Shown: positions 6,214 through 14,204, numbered from the stretch's first letter. The stretch is DNA of 20,336 bases from JBNLAN01 sp050302175 (GCA_050302175.1 JBNLAN010000024.1:1-20336), one strand, 5' to 3'. Notes: generated by a model not told the origin, from the letters alone. Made by a program: numbers and translations.

Positions 6214-8861
6214 GCTTCATCGTCCGTATCAACCAACATCCCCGACTCGCCGATACGGCATAGCCCCATAAAAGTGCAGTATTGACAGACTTTGACATCG
6301 CGCGGCGACACCTCGTTCCGCCCCTGTACGAACTCCTCGCCCAAGGCATCGATATCGATGCGCCACTGCTCCAGCAAGGCATCCCAGCTCTCCGGCTCAC
6401 CCTCGCCCGCTTTGTAGGGGCGAACTTTTTTTATACCGATATCCTCCGCGGCCAGACCATCAAAGCCCATCTCATCCCCGGCCCGAACAAGCGCAAAGGT
6501 AACAGCATCGACTTCACCCGCAGCCACAGCGTAGATCGGCAATTGTGGCTCCTTGATGCGCTCACCGCGCCAGTCGCCGGGCGACTGCCCCTTGCCGCTC
6601 TTGTAATCGATGAGAATCCGCCTGCCCTCGCTGTCGCAGTCGATGCGATCGACCTTGATGCGAACGCCAAATCGTCTTTCTCCCTTCTCAGGCAGTTCGA
6701 TCACGTAACCCTTCTCGATATCGGTCACGCTGAAAGGCGGGCGGGACAACTCAACCTCCAGCCAGTCGCCCAGCAGCCGGCGCATACGTTTCTGCTCAAA
6801 GCTGCGGCTGGCGGCATCGGTTGCCGAACGGCACGCCTCCCATGCATGTGCCACAGCCGAATCGATCAGTTCGCTGCGCCCCTCCTCATCCAGCGCCAGC
6901 AATGCCTGCTGCGATCCAAGCTTTTTCCAGATATGTTCAAGCGTTGCATGTATTAGCGACCCCTTCAGCATCGGCTCGATCCCGGGCACCGTGCTTCCCA
7001 GCTCGGCAATCCCCAACCGCCACGATGCGAAGGCCCGGAACGGGCAGGCCGATTGATCCCGGATGATTCCCACTCCACCTCGAACCTCTTCACCGGCAGC
7101 CACCGGCACATCAGCCGTATCAGTATAGGTTTCGGAAGGGCTCACAGGCATGCCTGAAGCATCGGAAGTAAGCATGGGTGATTCCGGTAGCAAGGCGGCA
7201 AATGGCGACACCGAAAGTTCCCGCTCATCCCTTTGGCGGGCAAAACTGATCTCCACCCTGGGCGCTGCCTGCAGCGCCTGCATCCACAACCAGCGAGAAG
7301 TGGCATAAGCTAGTGGGGCACTGCTCAGCGGCAAGGCGTGCTTTCGTTGCAGCAATGGCGTCAGCAACGGCTGCGGACGAGCTGCCATCGGCAGCGCCTC
7401 CTCATCAAGCCCCAGAATCAACAGGTGTTCAAAGTGCAGCCCTGCTATTTTTGAAAACGGCAGCAGTGAGACATTCGGATAGCGCGCCGGCAGGGTCAGC
7501 GTTTCGGCAGCGCACCGCGAGCGTAACAGGGAGAGGAAGCTTCGCCATCCCCGCTTTTCACCCAGCACATCAGCCGCGGCAAGAGAGATCAGCAGGTCGC
7601 GAAATGCATTCAATTGCCGGAGCTCGTACTCATCAAGCATGGCCACCTCTTCCGCAGACGGAATCAAGCCGCATGCCTGCAGCAGCGCGAACAGATCACG
7701 CACCCATTCGCCCGGCAGGCGGGGTGTGCCCTTCCACTCGCCCAGCGTGCTTAGCACCTCGGCCAACTGGGGCATCATTTGCACGGCTTCCGACTGTAAC
7801 AACCCTTTCACGGAAAGCCGGTGCCGGTTGTTCGCACGACAATCGGCATCGAAGCGCGCCCGCGATATTCGCTCCTCTCGCGCACCCTTCAGATAGGGCA
7901 TCAGCAACAGTTGCGAGAACTCCTCGAAGGAGTAGAGACTTTTTCCGGCGAGTTCGAGCAGGTGCAAAAGCCGGCTGATCATCGGCATAGCAGCAAATGG
8001 CTGCCCAGGAGCCGAAGCGCATGGAATAGCTTGTCCGGAAGTGAATTTCGACTCCGGATGCAGCACCTCGCCCAGGGCGCGCTGCAGTGGCTCCATATCG
8101 GCAGCCTCACAAACCACTATCCCGATCTGCATGGCGGGATATTCCTGTAACAGCGAACGGACCCGCAGGGCTGTATGCAGAAGCTCTGCATTGGCATCGG
8201 TGCAGGAGATAACCGTTCTCTCCCCGCTCTCCTCTCTGGAGGCGAGCATGACAGGCGAGCTTCCGGCATTCTGCACTGCCTGTAGCAGATGCTTCTGAGA
8301 AGGCGTCAACGACTCGAAGCCGTCCAGCATGATGCAATCAGGAAGCGTATGAGATGACAGTTTCTCCGATATGCGTGCAGGCAATTGGGAAGCAAGCATA
8401 CGCCCCTTAAACTGTACGGATTTGAGCTGCCGTTGCAGCATCTCGATCCAGCGAGCCAACGCTTCGCACTCCTCGCTGTGACTCCCCCAAAGCTCTCCTT
8501 CCGAAATTTCGAACTGACTCATTAGCGCATACACGGCAGATGCCTGCGAGGCCAATCCGCGAATTGAGGAAGGCATCCCCTTTCCGGTATCGCTTTCTCG
8601 AACAACCTGCTCCCAAAGCAGTTGCTCCTGCAGGTGAGTCAACGGCGTCGGCAGGTCGGGCAACTGCTCGCCAAGTTGCTGCAACCAACCCTGCCAGCTA
8701 TAGATGGCAGGGGTTTCACATACATTGCCGGCGACTCGTACAAAACGTTGCCGCCACTGCATGGCAAGCTCTGAACTTGCAGTTAGCAAAAGCCCTCCCT
8801 GCTCCAGCCGGGAGGCCACCTCACTGTGACGAATGTGCCCAATTTTCATGGTTTGTAACAT
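6210..8861 (-). CDS. AddB-like PD-(D/E)XK nuclease with Fe-S cysteine motif (TIGR03623-type DNA repair protein)
   Basis: Partner of the AddA-like protein, 883 residues, the usual size of the TIGR03623 family, which shows extended similarity to AddB. The C-terminal nuclease has Asp738 and Asp741 in KVDRIDCD, Asp752 and Lys754 in LIDYKSG, and the QxxxY motif in EPQLPIY. Four cysteines frame it, Cys606 (SACPFRAFASWRLG) and Cys859, Cys862, Cys868 (VCQYCTFMGLC), giving C-X252-C-X2-C-X5-C as in the AddB 4Fe-4S cluster that clamps the nuclease domain. The N-terminus (GGLLLTASSELAMQWRQRF) has no Walker A motif, so I infer it does not hydrolyse ATP. No strong ribosome-binding site is seen at 8861; a second ATG lies at 8849. 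Ends in an ATGA overlap with the AddA-like gene. Confidence 0.87.
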   Translation of the reverse strand: MLQTMKIGHIRHSEVASRLEQGGLLLTASSELAMQWRQRFVRVAGNVCETPAIYSWQGWLQQLGEQLPDLPTPLTHLQEQLLWEQVVRESDTGKGMPSSIRGLASQASAVYALMSQFEISEGELWGSHSEECEALARWIEMLQRQLKSVQFKGRMLASQLPARISEKLSSHTLPDCIMLDGFESLTPSQKHLLQAVQNAGSSPVMLASREESGERTVISCTDANAELLHTALRVRSLLQEYPAMQIGIVVCEAADMEPLQRALGEVLHPESKFTSGQAIPCASAPGQPFAAMPMISRLLHLLELAGKSLYSFEEFSQLLLMPYLKGAREERISRARFDADCRANNRHRLSVKGLLQSEAVQMMPQLAEVLSTLGEWKGTPRLPGEWVRDLFALLQACGLIPSAEEVAMLDEYELRQLNAFRDLLISLAAADVLGEKRGWRSFLSLLRSRCAAETLTLPARYPNVSLLPFSKIAGLHFEHLLILGLDEEALPMAARPQPLLTPLLQRKHALPLSSAPLAYATSRWLWMQALQAAPRVEISFARQRDERELSVSPFAALLPESPMLTSDASGMPVSPSETYTDTADVPVAAGEEVRGGVGIIRDQSACPFRAFASWRLGIAELGSTVPGIEPMLKGSLIHATLEHIWKKLGSQQALLALDEEGRSELIDSAVAHAWEACRSATDAASRSFEQKRMRRLLGDWLEVELSRPPFSVTDIEKGYVIELPEKGERRFGVRIKVDRIDCDSEGRRILIDYKSGKGQSPGDWRGERIKEPQLPIYAVAAGEVDAVTFALVRAGDEMGFDGLAAEDIGIKKVRPYKAGEGEPESWDALLEQWRIDIDALGEEFVQGRNEVSPRDVKVCQYCTFMGLCRIGESGMLVDTDDEA

Positions 8862-8876
8862 TGCCGGAAAACAGAC

Positions 8877-8905
8877 TTGATTTCATCAGCCAAACAGCTT
8901 TGAAT
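8877..8905 (+). promoter_or_regulatory. Possible sigma70-type promoter for the zinc-ribbon gene
   Basis: TTGATT (8877-8882) and TTGAAT (8900-8905) are 17 bases apart, each 4 of 6 consensus positions, in the 89-base gap between the divergent AddB-like and zinc-ribbon genes. It would leave a leader of about 40 bases before the strong AAGGAGG site. Consensus match only. Confidence 0.3.
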
Positions 8906-8950
8906 ACGTGGTTCCAGGTGTTCCGAAAAGTACGCCTTCAAGGAGGAAGC

Positions 8951-9100
8951 ATGGGTCAGGTCACCATTACATGTCCGCGCTGCAAGGAAAAGTACACGGC
9001 TGAAGAGGCTGAGGTATATGAATGCCCGAAATGCGGTACCAATGTTCGCCCCAAGAACAAGGGCGTAGACCTCGATAAAACCCAAACCATCAAGCTTTAG
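8951..9100 (+). CDS. Small zinc-ribbon protein (49 aa)
   Basis: A 49-residue protein starting MGQVTITCPRCKEKYTAEEA. Two CPxC knuckles, Cys8/Cys11 and Cys25/Cys28, separated by 13 residues, form a classic zinc ribbon. The rest is a short lysine-rich tail (NVRPKNKGVDLDKTQTIKL). A strong AAGGAGG site 5 bases before the ATG sets the start; the same frame is open far upstream but that part is antisense to the AddB-like gene and shows no coding signal. It stands alone, divergent from addB and convergent with the 9140-9511 gene. Such ribbons bind nucleic acids or proteins; the partner is unknown. Translation is very likely, function open. Confidence 0.82.
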   Translation: MGQVTITCPRCKEKYTAEEAEVYECPKCGTNVRPKNKGVDLDKTQTIKL

Positions 9101-9139
9101 AGACTGGCTAAAAGCAGAAAGCTTCAGACGAGGCTGATG

Positions 9140-9511
9140 TTATTTACTGCTTCCGGGCTTAGGTGACGACGAAGCCGGTTTCGGTGGAACCGGTTTGATC
9201 TCACCTTCGATGATCCGCCCCTGCTCATCCATATAGGCGGGCGTATACACTCCTTCAGCTTCTGGAATATATTGGATATTTCGCCAGGCCAATACCGCAA
9301 AGGTGAGCCCCATCAGAATCGCTGCCGCAACAAACCAGACCGAAGGCGGCACCGGCTCATGATGCGGCGTCACATCAATTACATCATCCTCGTGCCTCGT
9401 GCGACGCATTAACAGCCAGATTCGCAAAAGAATCAGCAGACGACGCACCATAAACATCAAAATCACCGGCCCGAAGAAAAAGATCAGTGCAACGAAAACA
9501 CTGCGCATCAT
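9140..9511 (-). CDS. Two-segment membrane protein, unknown function (possibly DUF6111-like)
   Basis: 123-residue inner-membrane protein. A long hydrophobic segment at about 5-33 ends in a basic stretch (RRLLILLRIWLLMRR), an acidic loop follows (EDDVIDVTPHHE), a second helix spans about 58-76, and the tail is rich in proline, serine and lysine (PVPPKPASSSPKPGSSK). GVYTPAYMDEQGRIIEGEI recalls the VYxPAxxxDGRIxPG pattern I associate with DUF6111 proteins, but I cannot confirm this. Two adjacent ATGs (9511 and 9508) overlap the stop of the DUF1841 gene, and AGGAGG lies 11-14 bases upstream within that gene, so either ATG may be used. Last gene of the seven-gene minus-strand run. Confidence 0.75.
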   Translation of the reverse strand: MMRSVFVALIFFFGPVILMFMVRRLLILLRIWLLMRRTRHEDDVIDVTPHHEPVPPSVWFVAAAILMGLTFAVLAWRNIQYIPEAEGVYTPAYMDEQGRIIEGEIKPVPPKPASSSPKPGSSK

Positions 9512-9957
9512 GGCTGCATCAACCTCCTGACCTTTTCGACATAAGCCTGCACATCCGGCTCCTGCCCCCGGCTTTGTGCAGAATGCATCGTTTCAGCCAG
9601 ATTCTCCATCAATATATGCAGCGCATCATGCCGATCCATCTTCCGCTCGCTGATCATCCAGAGTAGTGCCCTGCCCACATCAGGAGGCTGATGGGTGACC
9701 ACCTGCTCCTCCAGCGCCAGATGCAACGACAAATGCAGATAGGGGTTGATGCCGCCATCCGCTGGAAAATCTCGTTCAAGGAAACTCTCCATGTCGTTGA
9801 AAAAATGATGATACTCCGGATGCATGCCGATGACATATGCGATGCGCACTTCCAGCGCATTCAGTGGCAGATCAGCCTCTGCCTTCTGCCATGCATCCCA
9901 GAACACCTGCCGATGGGCGCGTAGCTGCTCCCGGCTTGGACCCTGCACTTCATTCAT
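9508..9957 (-). CDS. DUF1841 family protein
   Basis: 149-residue soluble protein of unknown function. The family signature is recognisable: RQVFWDAWQKAEADLPLNALE near the N-terminus, then GMHPEYHHFFND, and the central NPYLHLSLHLALEEQVVTHQPPDV, which corresponds to the conserved NPFLHxxxHLALREQxxxDxP of DUF1841. Residues 110-145 look helical and His-rich (RHDALHILMENLAETMH). Several conserved histidines might bind a metal; that is my inference. It overlaps the preceding Nit hydrolase gene by 4 bases (ATGA) and the following membrane-protein gene by 4 bases, so translation is probably coupled. Confidence 0.88.
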   Translation of the reverse strand: MNEVQGPSREQLRAHRQVFWDAWQKAEADLPLNALEVRIAYVIGMHPEYHHFFNDMESFLERDFPADGGINPYLHLSLHLALEEQVVTHQPPDVGRALLWMISERKMDRHDALHILMENLAETMHSAQSRGQEPDVQAYVEKVRRLMQP

Positions 9958-10754
9958 GCAATCGCCCGCCGATGCTTGAGCGCCGGGAGGAGGCTGCGCA
10001 CCTCATTCACACGCTCAATAACAAGGTCGGCAACAATCATCCCCTCACCATCTTCGAGGCAGGCCACGGTTTCCCCCCACGGGTCGATAATCATGCTATG
10101 CCCATAGGTTTTTCGCTTGCCGGGGTGTACACCGTACTGTCCTGCAGCCAAGACATAACACTGGTTTTCAATCGCACGGGCGCGTAGCAGCACCTCCCAG
10201 TGCGCTTTTCCGGTTGGCACTGTAAACGCCGCCGGTACTGTCAGGACATTACAGCCCTCCGCAGCATAGTAGCGATAGAGCTCGGGGAAACGGATGTCAT
10301 AGCATATTGAAAGGCCGAGTCGCCAATCCCCGGCGTTGATACAGACCGGGCGATTACCGGGCTCAATCACATCGGATTCCCGATAGCTCTCTTCAGGCAG
10401 ATCAACATCGAACAGATGCATTTTTCCATAAGCGCCCGCAAGCGAACCATCAGGGGTATAAACCGGGCAGGAGTTGCGCAACCTGCCGCTATCGGACTCA
10501 AGCAGCATTGAACCGCCCACAATCGCCATATTCAGTCGCATTGCGGTATCGGAAAGGAATCTCAGCACCGTATCGGAATACTGATGAGCCACTTCATGCT
10601 TGCGCGCGTTATCATTGCCCATAAACGAGAAATTCTCAGGCAGCACCGCCAAATTGACCTGCCTGCTCGCCGCCTCTGTGAGCAGGCGATCTGCCGTATT
10701 GAGGTTCGCGGCAACATCGTCGTCCGAACACATCTGGATGCACGCAACTCTCAC
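9954..10754 (-). CDS. Nit-family carbon-nitrogen hydrolase, probable deaminated-glutathione amidase
   Basis: 266-residue nitrilase-superfamily amidohydrolase with an intact catalytic triad: Glu40 (VLPEN), Lys111 (YGKMHLFDVDL) and Cys151 (SICYDIRFPELYR). This exact motif set, with TVPAAFTVPTGKAHWEVLLRARAIENQ and YGHSMIIDPWGE, is that of the Nit1/NitFhit branch, whose known role is metabolite repair: hydrolysis of deaminated glutathione made by transaminases. The exact substrate is inferred from the branch. Start is GTG at 10754, with AGAGG about 9 bases upstream at the end of the retropepsin gene, leaving a 5-base gap. It overlaps the DUF1841 gene by 4 bases. No signal peptide, so cytoplasmic. 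Confidence 0.9.
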   Translation of the reverse strand: MRVACIQMCSDDDVAANLNTADRLLTEAASRQVNLAVLPENFSFMGNDNARKHEVAHQYSDTVLRFLSDTAMRLNMAIVGGSMLLESDSGRLRNSCPVYTPDGSLAGAYGKMHLFDVDLPEESYRESDVIEPGNRPVCINAGDWRLGLSICYDIRFPELYRYYAAEGCNVLTVPAAFTVPTGKAHWEVLLRARAIENQCYVLAAGQYGVHPGKRKTYGHSMIIDPWGETVACLEDGEGMIVADLVIERVNEVRSLLPALKHRRAIA

Positions 10755-10759
10755 AACGC

Positions 10760-11302
10760 TTACCTCTGCTCCAGCTCGATTAATTTGCGTTCGTGGTCAA
10801 TGGTCATCCGGTAGGCGGAAAAAAAGGACATCCCCAGCAAACCGACCGGCACACCCGCCTTGATATCATGCACAGCAGCCCTGACCGAACGTTGTAAAAC
10901 ACTATCGACAAGCAGCTCATTGAGCGACACCTGTGGCACCTGCACTTCGCCATTCGCCGTTTGCAGGGGAATGGTCTCTGAACCGCTTGTATCAATATTG
11001 GCACTGGAGGCAATCGACACAGGAATGATCACCAGTGATGCTCCCGTATCGACAATGAATACCACCGGAATACCATTAACTTTGGCCTGTACAAGCATGG
11101 CACCATTGGCCTCTTCGAAATGAATATACGACTTGCTCTTGACCGTCTCCACCGGACTGACTTTGTGCAATGTGGCGCCACTGGACGGAGTATCTGAAAA
11201 ATGCACCGTGCCGTTCTCATCGGTGTAGGAATAAACCTCCGCCATCGCCACAGCAGCACCGAATATCAGCGCCGACAGGGCAAGGAGAGATCTATGCAAC
11301 AT
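10760..11302 (-). CDS. Secreted DUF4124 plus retropepsin-like aspartic protease protein
   Basis: 180 residues from the ATG at 11302. A signal peptide is clear: MLHRSLLALSALIFGAAVAMA, with cleavage likely after Ala21. Then comes a short DUF4124 segment, EVYSYTDENGTVHFSDTP (22-39), common in proteobacterial periplasmic proteins. The second half is a clan AA single-lobe aspartic protease: Asp85 in VFIVDTGASLVIIP is the catalytic DTGA motif, and GLLGMSFFSAYRMTID matches the conserved hydrophobic-GMS/DFL strand. Retropepsins work as homodimers, so one aspartate per chain is expected. The substrate is unknown; location is probably periplasmic. The frame is open 14 codons further upstream, but the signal peptide fixes this start, which overlaps the end of the DUF4438 gene by 11 bases. 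Confidence 0.87.
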   Translation of the reverse strand: MLHRSLLALSALIFGAAVAMAEVYSYTDENGTVHFSDTPSSGATLHKVSPVETVKSKSYIHFEEANGAMLVQAKVNGIPVVFIVDTGASLVIIPVSIASSANIDTSGSETIPLQTANGEVQVPQVSLNELLVDSVLQRSVRAAVHDIKAGVPVGLLGMSFFSAYRMTIDHERKLIELEQR

Positions 11303-12176
11303 AGCGTCCGATCCCCAGCATCGCGCCGAGGTTGGCCTTCTCATCCAGCAGGGGCACCAGCTTGCCTGCCGTGGCGCTCATCAGGGTCATCATGCCTGGG
11401 CCATGCCCGCCGAGCGGTGAATCGGAGTGAATCACCATACCGATGGTCACCGCATCCTTGCGATAGGTTCGGCCATAGCGATTATCATGATCGAGCACCG
11501 CCACAAAATCGCCAAACCGCAAACGATTCAATCCATACTCCTGCACTGTGGCTTCATCCTGGCAGAGGATATCGTAATCGCCTGTGGTCACCGAAAGCGC
11601 ACCGATGCCGGAGCCCATCGAATGGCCGGGGATGATCACGTTCACCGGCACCTCGATGCGACCATCTTTGAGCTCTTTCAGCCCCCACTTCTCCAACACA
11701 TCAGGCGAAAGGTTGTAGATAAACACATCCGGGTGATCGACAAGCTTCAAACCCTGACCTAATCCCTTCACCAGAAATTTATCATCGCAGGTAAGTTGCT
11801 CCAGCACGCCATCCGGGAAATCGAGCATCAGGTGCTCAACACCGCCGTGGTGGCCGATCACCGTACCGACTGCGCCCTTAGCCTCGCCCGAAATCACCCG
11901 CGCCTCATTGCCGCAGCAGGAGAGAAACTGATACCCGGCGGATGCCTTGCTATTCTTGTGATCGAGCGTGGTGGAAACCCCCGGCTCAATGTGTTCGCCA
12001 GCCCAGCCGAATACGGAATCGCCTACCTTGACGTTGTAAGTGATGCCGCCGGTCGAAGGCCAAGAAAAGATTTCGCCACCCGCCCCGACCTCGAATGGCG
12101 CCCACTGATTGGCGGGTGCAACACTCCCCTGTACGGCAGTCATCACCAGTTGATCTCGATTGTTTTTCAGACTCAT
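11292..12176 (-). CDS. DUF4438 family protein
   Basis: 294-residue protein that I assign to DUF4438 from its glycine-rich pattern: GGEIFSWPSTGGITYNVKVGD near the N-terminus, CCGNEARVISGEAKGAVGTVIGHHGG in the middle and VNVIIPGHSMGSGIGA, then SDSPLGGHGPGMMTLMSAT at about 260-275. A Thermotoga structure exists for the family but no reaction is known to me. No signal peptide or membrane helix. GGAGAG lies 5 bases before the ATG, which overlaps the end of trmB by 4 bases; its own end overlaps the retropepsin gene. The context links it to a tRNA methyltransferase on one side and a secreted protease on the other, which does not define a role. Confidence 0.85.
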   Translation of the reverse strand: MSLKNNRDQLVMTAVQGSVAPANQWAPFEVGAGGEIFSWPSTGGITYNVKVGDSVFGWAGEHIEPGVSTTLDHKNSKASAGYQFLSCCGNEARVISGEAKGAVGTVIGHHGGVEHLMLDFPDGVLEQLTCDDKFLVKGLGQGLKLVDHPDVFIYNLSPDVLEKWGLKELKDGRIEVPVNVIIPGHSMGSGIGALSVTTGDYDILCQDEATVQEYGLNRLRFGDFVAVLDHDNRYGRTYRKDAVTIGMVIHSDSPLGGHGPGMMTLMSATAGKLVPLLDEKANLGAMLGIGRYVA

Positions 12177-12925
12177 TGGGACTCTCCACGAATATAATGC
12201 AGATAACGGGCTTCGCGCCCGGCCTTGTTGCCGCGCTCCTCAAATTTTGTGACCGGACGCCCTGCTTCACGCTCAACATAGCCCCCTTTGCCGGCCACAT
12301 TGGTCAGTCCGGGAGTCTCATCAAGAATATCGCGCATCCACTCTGCCAGCTCTTCAATATCGGTCGCCAGCTTGATGAAGCCACCCGGCTCAAGCTTTTG
12401 CACGAGTAGTTGCGCGAAATCTTTCTGAATCAGGCGACGTTTGTGGTGCCGCGCTTTCGGCCACGGGTCGGGATTATTGATGACTACGCCATGCAGGCTT
12501 TCATCCGGAATCTGGTGCGACACCACATATTGCGCCGGCAGTTGCGAAATTCGTACTCGCTCGACCACACCCACCTGTTCCAGCCGTGAGATTGCCTTAG
12601 CGATGCCGGGGAGATAAATCTCCACGCCCACAATATTCCAGCCGGGATTCGTCACCGCAAGGTGCTCCAGAAACTCACCGTTACCAAAACCGATCTCCAG
12701 CACCACCGGGCCGGACTGCGCAAAACTGGCGTCTGCCAGTGTCTGCTCCCGGCCCAGGCCGATCAGCGGCAGCCAGCGGGCCAGCCGCTCACTCTGCCCC
12801 TTGGTGACATACCCATTTTTGCGGCCATGCGTGCGCATTTCACGCTGGATGAAATCATCGCGCAGATCCCGTGCCAACCTCATTGACTTGCCAACCTCAT
12901 TTGCGAAGTTTAACAGCGCGGGCAA
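12173..12925 (-). CDS. trmB: tRNA (guanine-N7-)-methyltransferase
   Basis: S-adenosylmethionine-dependent enzyme forming m7G46 in the variable loop of tRNAs. The SAM-binding motif VLEIGFGNGEFL (about 75-86) and the TrmB signature NPDPWPKARHHKRRL (151-165) are both present, followed by LATDIEELAEWM and the C-terminal TKFEERGNKAGREARYLHY, which matches the family's TKFExRG end. The start is uncertain: TTG at 12925 has GAGGA about 6 bases upstream and sits 9 bases after the preceding gene (250 residues); the ATG at 12883 would give 236 residues, closer to the usual family N-terminus, with GAGG 12 bases away. Part of the minus-strand run with a THUMP methyltransferase, so two RNA-modification genes are adjacent. 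Confidence 0.93.
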   Translation of the reverse strand: MPALLNFANEVGKSMRLARDLRDDFIQREMRTHGRKNGYVTKGQSERLARWLPLIGLGREQTLADASFAQSGPVVLEIGFGNGEFLEHLAVTNPGWNIVGVEIYLPGIAKAISRLEQVGVVERVRISQLPAQYVVSHQIPDESLHGVVINNPDPWPKARHHKRRLIQKDFAQLLVQKLEPGGFIKLATDIEELAEWMRDILDETPGLTNVAGKGGYVEREAGRPVTKFEERGNKAGREARYLHYIRGESQ

Positions 12926-12934
12926 GTCGTGTCC

Positions 12935-14104
12935 TCATGCCTTGCCGATGAGCACAGCCCTGACCTGTTTACCACCTGTTGTAAAAGACAAAACGCTCCC
13001 GGCAGCAAGCCCCAGCGCTCTTTCGCTACCCGAATCCGGACAAATCACCAGCATACGCCATCCCTGAAATCGCTCCCGGAACACTTTGCCAATTTCAGCA
13101 TACAAGCCGCGGATATCACCACCAATACGCGCTCCATATGGAGGGTTCATTATCAGCAGCCCCGGCGTTTCACAACAGGGTTGCAGATTGCGAATATCCG
13201 CCTGCTCAAAAACAATCGACCCGATCACACCCGCTCGCTCGGCATTACGACGGCTGATAGCCACTGCATCGGGACTTTGATCGGAGGCGGCAATCACCGA
13301 TGCGCACGTCTGCTGCATCTGAAGGGCTTTATCCCGCACCCGAAGCCATGTTTTTTCGTGAAAGCAGTGCCACGTAAAAAACGGAAAGGCATGCTCCAGA
13401 CCCGCAGGATTTTTTTCAGCCATGCAAGCAGCCTCGATGGCAAAAGTGCCTGAACCACACATCGGCGCCATTAGCGCTTCATCCGCCTTCCAGCCGCTCC
13501 ACCGCAACAAACCGGCAGCAATACTCTCACGCAACGGCGCCTTGCCGGACTCAAGCCGATAGCCACGACGATCCAGCCGCTCACCGGAGGCATCGATACT
13601 GATGGTGCAAATATTGTTTTCAAATCGAGCATAGATACTCTGCTTTGCGCCCTTGCCGCCAGCCTGAACTCCGAGCTTGTCGCAGACCGCAGCGAGCACG
13701 GTCTCTTCGACACGCCCTGAATGGATCAGCTTTGAGGCATGGCATTGTGCCTTGACCTCAATCGCATGCGACTCCTGAAAATATTGAGACCACTTCAGCC
13801 GTCTGCTCTTGTTGAAAAGCTCGGGAAAGGTGTCAGCCCTGAATTCACCGAGCCGAAGCAGAATTCGCGTCAGTGTCCGCGCCCTGAGAGAAACGCGAAA
13901 CAGTGTATCCATGGTGCCTGAAAACGATACGCCACCATGCCCTGTGCGGATATCATGCGCCGTCAAATCCGCCAGTTCGGCAGCGGCAACCTGCTCGAAT
14001 CCGATCGGTGTAATAGCATAGAATTCAAGCGGTACTGACATCGGGGAAGCGTAGCATCTGTGCGAGGCATCCGGAATCCGCACTTGTCCCATTATTTCTG
14101 ACAT
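12935..14104 (-). CDS. THUMP-domain class I SAM-dependent RNA methyltransferase (RlmL N-domain/YpsC-like)
   Basis: Probable 23S rRNA guanine-N2 methyltransferase of the RlmL (YcbY N-terminal half)/YpsC group. Residues about 25-65 match the N-terminal domain (LEFYAITPIGFEQVAAAEL, GGVSFSG) and about 70-170 the THUMP RNA-binding domain. The Rossmann methyltransferase follows: RRGYRLESGKAPLRESIAAGLL, motif I PMCGSGTFAIEAA (214-226) and catalytic-loop NPPYGARIGGD (320-330). At 389 residues it lacks the second methyltransferase (RlmK) half found in E. coli RlmKL. ATG at 14104 has AAGGTGA about 7 bases upstream; homology begins only near residue 23, where another ATG (14041) has no visible ribosome-binding site. 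First gene of the seven-gene run. The exact target base is inferred. Confidence 0.85.
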   Translation of the reverse strand: MSEIMGQVRIPDASHRCYASPMSVPLEFYAITPIGFEQVAAAELADLTAHDIRTGHGGVSFSGTMDTLFRVSLRARTLTRILLRLGEFRADTFPELFNKSRRLKWSQYFQESHAIEVKAQCHASKLIHSGRVEETVLAAVCDKLGVQAGGKGAKQSIYARFENNICTISIDASGERLDRRGYRLESGKAPLRESIAAGLLRWSGWKADEALMAPMCGSGTFAIEAACMAEKNPAGLEHAFPFFTWHCFHEKTWLRVRDKALQMQQTCASVIAASDQSPDAVAISRRNAERAGVIGSIVFEQADIRNLQPCCETPGLLIMNPPYGARIGGDIRGLYAEIGKVFRERFQGWRMLVICPDSGSERALGLAAGSVLSFTTGGKQVRAVLIGKA

Positions 14105-14204
14105 GTAGTCTTCACCTTACCGAATAAACCAAGCCCTATACCTGTGAAGTGTTGCGAATAAAGCATTTTTCCCTAAAACAGAAAAGGGCGCATGAAGGAC
14201 CGAT

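Noticed and set aside
2394..8861. AddAB-like pair plus cupin and small membrane protein as a new defence system
   Set aside because: The two large proteins are a known chromosomal repair type; no mobile-element, toxin or phage-related gene is near, and the cupin is a widespread housekeeping-type family.
8540..8950. Upstream extension of the zinc-ribbon frame
   Set aside because: The frame is open but lies opposite the AddB-like gene; the AAGGAGG and the zinc-ribbon homology place the start at 8951.
9092..9124. Perfect 7-base inverted repeat AAGCTTT...AAAGCTT after the zinc-ribbon gene
   Set aside because: The stem is AT-rich with a 19-base loop and no T-tract follows on either strand, so a terminator call is not supported.
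14105..14204. Promoter pair for the divergent THUMP methyltransferase and flavoprotein genes (TTGCGA at 14152, TAAAAC at 14174)
   Set aside because: Promoters must exist here, but the hexamers are weak with 16-base spacing, and the minus-strand candidates are no better than chance.
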